Made by a program: the position numbers and the translations under genes
NCBI GenBank assembly: GCA_902806055.1
Contig: CADCVD010000030.1
Location: 1-42,899 of the forward strand
Length of the DNA: 42,899 bases
Source: an uncultured Rubrobacteraceae bacterium
Lineage (GTDB): Bacteria > Actinomycetota > Rubrobacteria > Rubrobacterales > Rubrobacteraceae
Direction of reading: 5' to 3'
Shown: positions 42,218 to 42,899 of the stretch, piece after piece
Layout of the letters: each line of letters begins with the position of its first letter
Position numbering within the stretch: the stretch's first letter is position 1
The notes under the pieces: model-generated
What the model was told of the DNA's origin: nothing
Database searches by the model: none
Seen by the model: only the letters and a program-made list of their open reading frames with translations

Positions 42218-42899
42218 GCAGAACCTCCAAAGCTCCAAGTATCGCGTCTTCATCTCCATCCAGGAGCGTGCGGACGTCGAGCCAGAGCCTACTCTCGCCC
42301 ACGCGGCCCACCACGGGCGGGTCTCCCGAGCGCAGGCTCTCGGCCAGAATGTCGACGTCCTCGCTCTCCAGACGCACGGCGTAGGAGGGAATCTCATAGG
42401 TCGGCAGCGTCCCGCCGCCGCTCCGGGCGACCGAAGGGGCTACGTCCACTGCGAAACTCGGGACGACACGAGAGATTTCCGCGGCCAGGCGTTCGGCCTT
42501 GTGTTTCATCTCTTCGGCCGAGGCGTGGAGCATCTTGAGGGTCGGTAGCTCTTCGGGTGCGACGCCTTCGAGGTACGCGGCAAGGGTCGCTTCGAGGGCA
42601 GCGAGGCAGAGCTTGTCGGCGCGTAGGGCTCGTGCCAGAGGGTGGCGGCGCATCGTGGAGATCCACCGAGACTCCCCAACGGCGATGCCGGCCTGGGGTC
42701 CCCCGAGCAGCTTGTCTCCGGAGAAGATGGTGAGCGCCGCGCCCTCCCGGACCGCCGCCTGGACCTTCGGCTCGTCGCTGATCGGCAACAACGCCCCGCT
42801 GCCCACGTCGGCCACGACCGGCGGCCTCAGGGTAGAGAGCTCGGCGACCCCGACCGACTCGGTGAAGCCCTGTACCTCGAAGTTGGACGGGTGGACCCA
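42210..42899 (-). CDS. selA: L-seryl-tRNA(Sec) selenium transferase SelA (partial, cut by right edge)
   Basis: The C-terminal 229 residues of a PLP enzyme that converts seryl-tRNA-Sec to selenocysteinyl-tRNA using selenophosphate. Visible blocks are V-H-P-S-N-F-E-V-Q-G-F-T-E at the window edge, V-A-D-V-G-S-G-A-L-L, and the PLP lysine in F-S-G-D-K-L-L-G-G-P-Q-A-G. M-R-R-H-P-L-A-R-A-L-R-A-D-K follows. The frame is open to the last base, so the start lies outside. selD, which supplies selenophosphate, is not in the window. Confidence 0.95.
   Translation of the reverse strand, partial: WVHPSNFEVQGFTESVGVAELSTLRPPVVADVGSGALLPISDEPKVQAAVREGAALTIFSGDKLLGGPQAGIAVGESRWISTMRRHPLARALRADKLCLAALEATLAAYLEGVAPEELPTLKMLHASAEEMKHKAERLAAEISRVVPSFAVDVAPSVARSGGGTLPTYEIPSYAVRLESEDVDILAESLRSGDPPVVGRVGESRLWLDVRTLLDGDEDAILGALEVLHG

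Noticed and set aside
42218-42397. 60-codon extension of selB
   Set aside because: It is inside selA and lacks GTPase homology; the G domain begins right after the ATG at 42217.
1-42899. CRISPR arrays, insertion sequences, integrases or prophage genes
   Set aside because: No regularly spaced repeats, transposase motifs or terminal inverted repeats were noticed; the only foreign-looking gene is at 11806-12279.

Overview
The window is high-GC bacterial DNA with tightly packed, mostly overlapping genes. A futalosine-type menaquinone pathway, an actinobacterial-style uptake [NiFe]-hydrogenase and a bifunctional cobA-hemD gene together suggest an actinomycete, possibly Rubrobacter-like. The species call is inference.

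Layout. (1) 1-10290, minus strand: hemL followed by an almost complete late menaquinone operon (mqnL, mqnP, mqnM, menG, polyprenyl diphosphate synthase, mqnE, mqnA, mqnC, and an mqnX-like deaminase cut by the left edge). (2) 10547-25950, minus strand: a hydrogenase operon of about 15 kb. It opens with a MerR regulator behind a classic 19-bp-spacer MerR promoter, then a CooC-like nickel-type ATPase, small subunit, five small single-span membrane proteins, large subunit, maturation proteases, a NifU/Rieske-like protein, hypF, two hypC-like genes, hypD, hypE, an unrelated foreign-looking gene and a double SIS-domain protein. No hypA or hypB is seen. (3) 26229-34247, plus strand: an FmdE-family protein, a methyltransferase, a five-part Opp/Dpp/Nik-type ABC importer, a DsrE-like protein and a small glutaredoxin. 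(4) 34252-39493, minus strand: hemB, cobA-hemD, hemC, hemA and a siroheme-synthase N-domain gene. (5) 39631-42899, minus strand: moaC, tRNA-Sec (selC), selB and the 3' part of selA.

The most notable feature is selenocysteine. Two genes that a standard caller would break or truncate are read here as selenoproteins. The CooC-like ATPase carries an in-frame UGA exactly where CooC proteins have the first Cys of their metal-binding CxC motif. The DsrE-like protein carries UGA in a U-P-R-C motif. Both UGA codons are followed at 15-18 nt by a 7-bp hairpin with G in the first two loop positions, as expected of bacterial SECIS elements, and the window itself encodes selA, selB and tRNA-Sec. A third, weaker candidate is one of the small membrane proteins: its stop is a UGA within C-P-G-U-P-R-C, with a perfect hairpin at the same spacing.

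Working model (inference): the MerR regulator switches on a membrane-attached, menaquinone-linked H2-oxidising enzyme. The selenoprotein CooC replaces HypA/HypB in nickel insertion, and the five small membrane proteins anchor the soluble hydrogenase heterodimer near the quinone pool. The hydrogenase and transporter blocks lie between hemB and hemL, splitting what looks like one heme operon.
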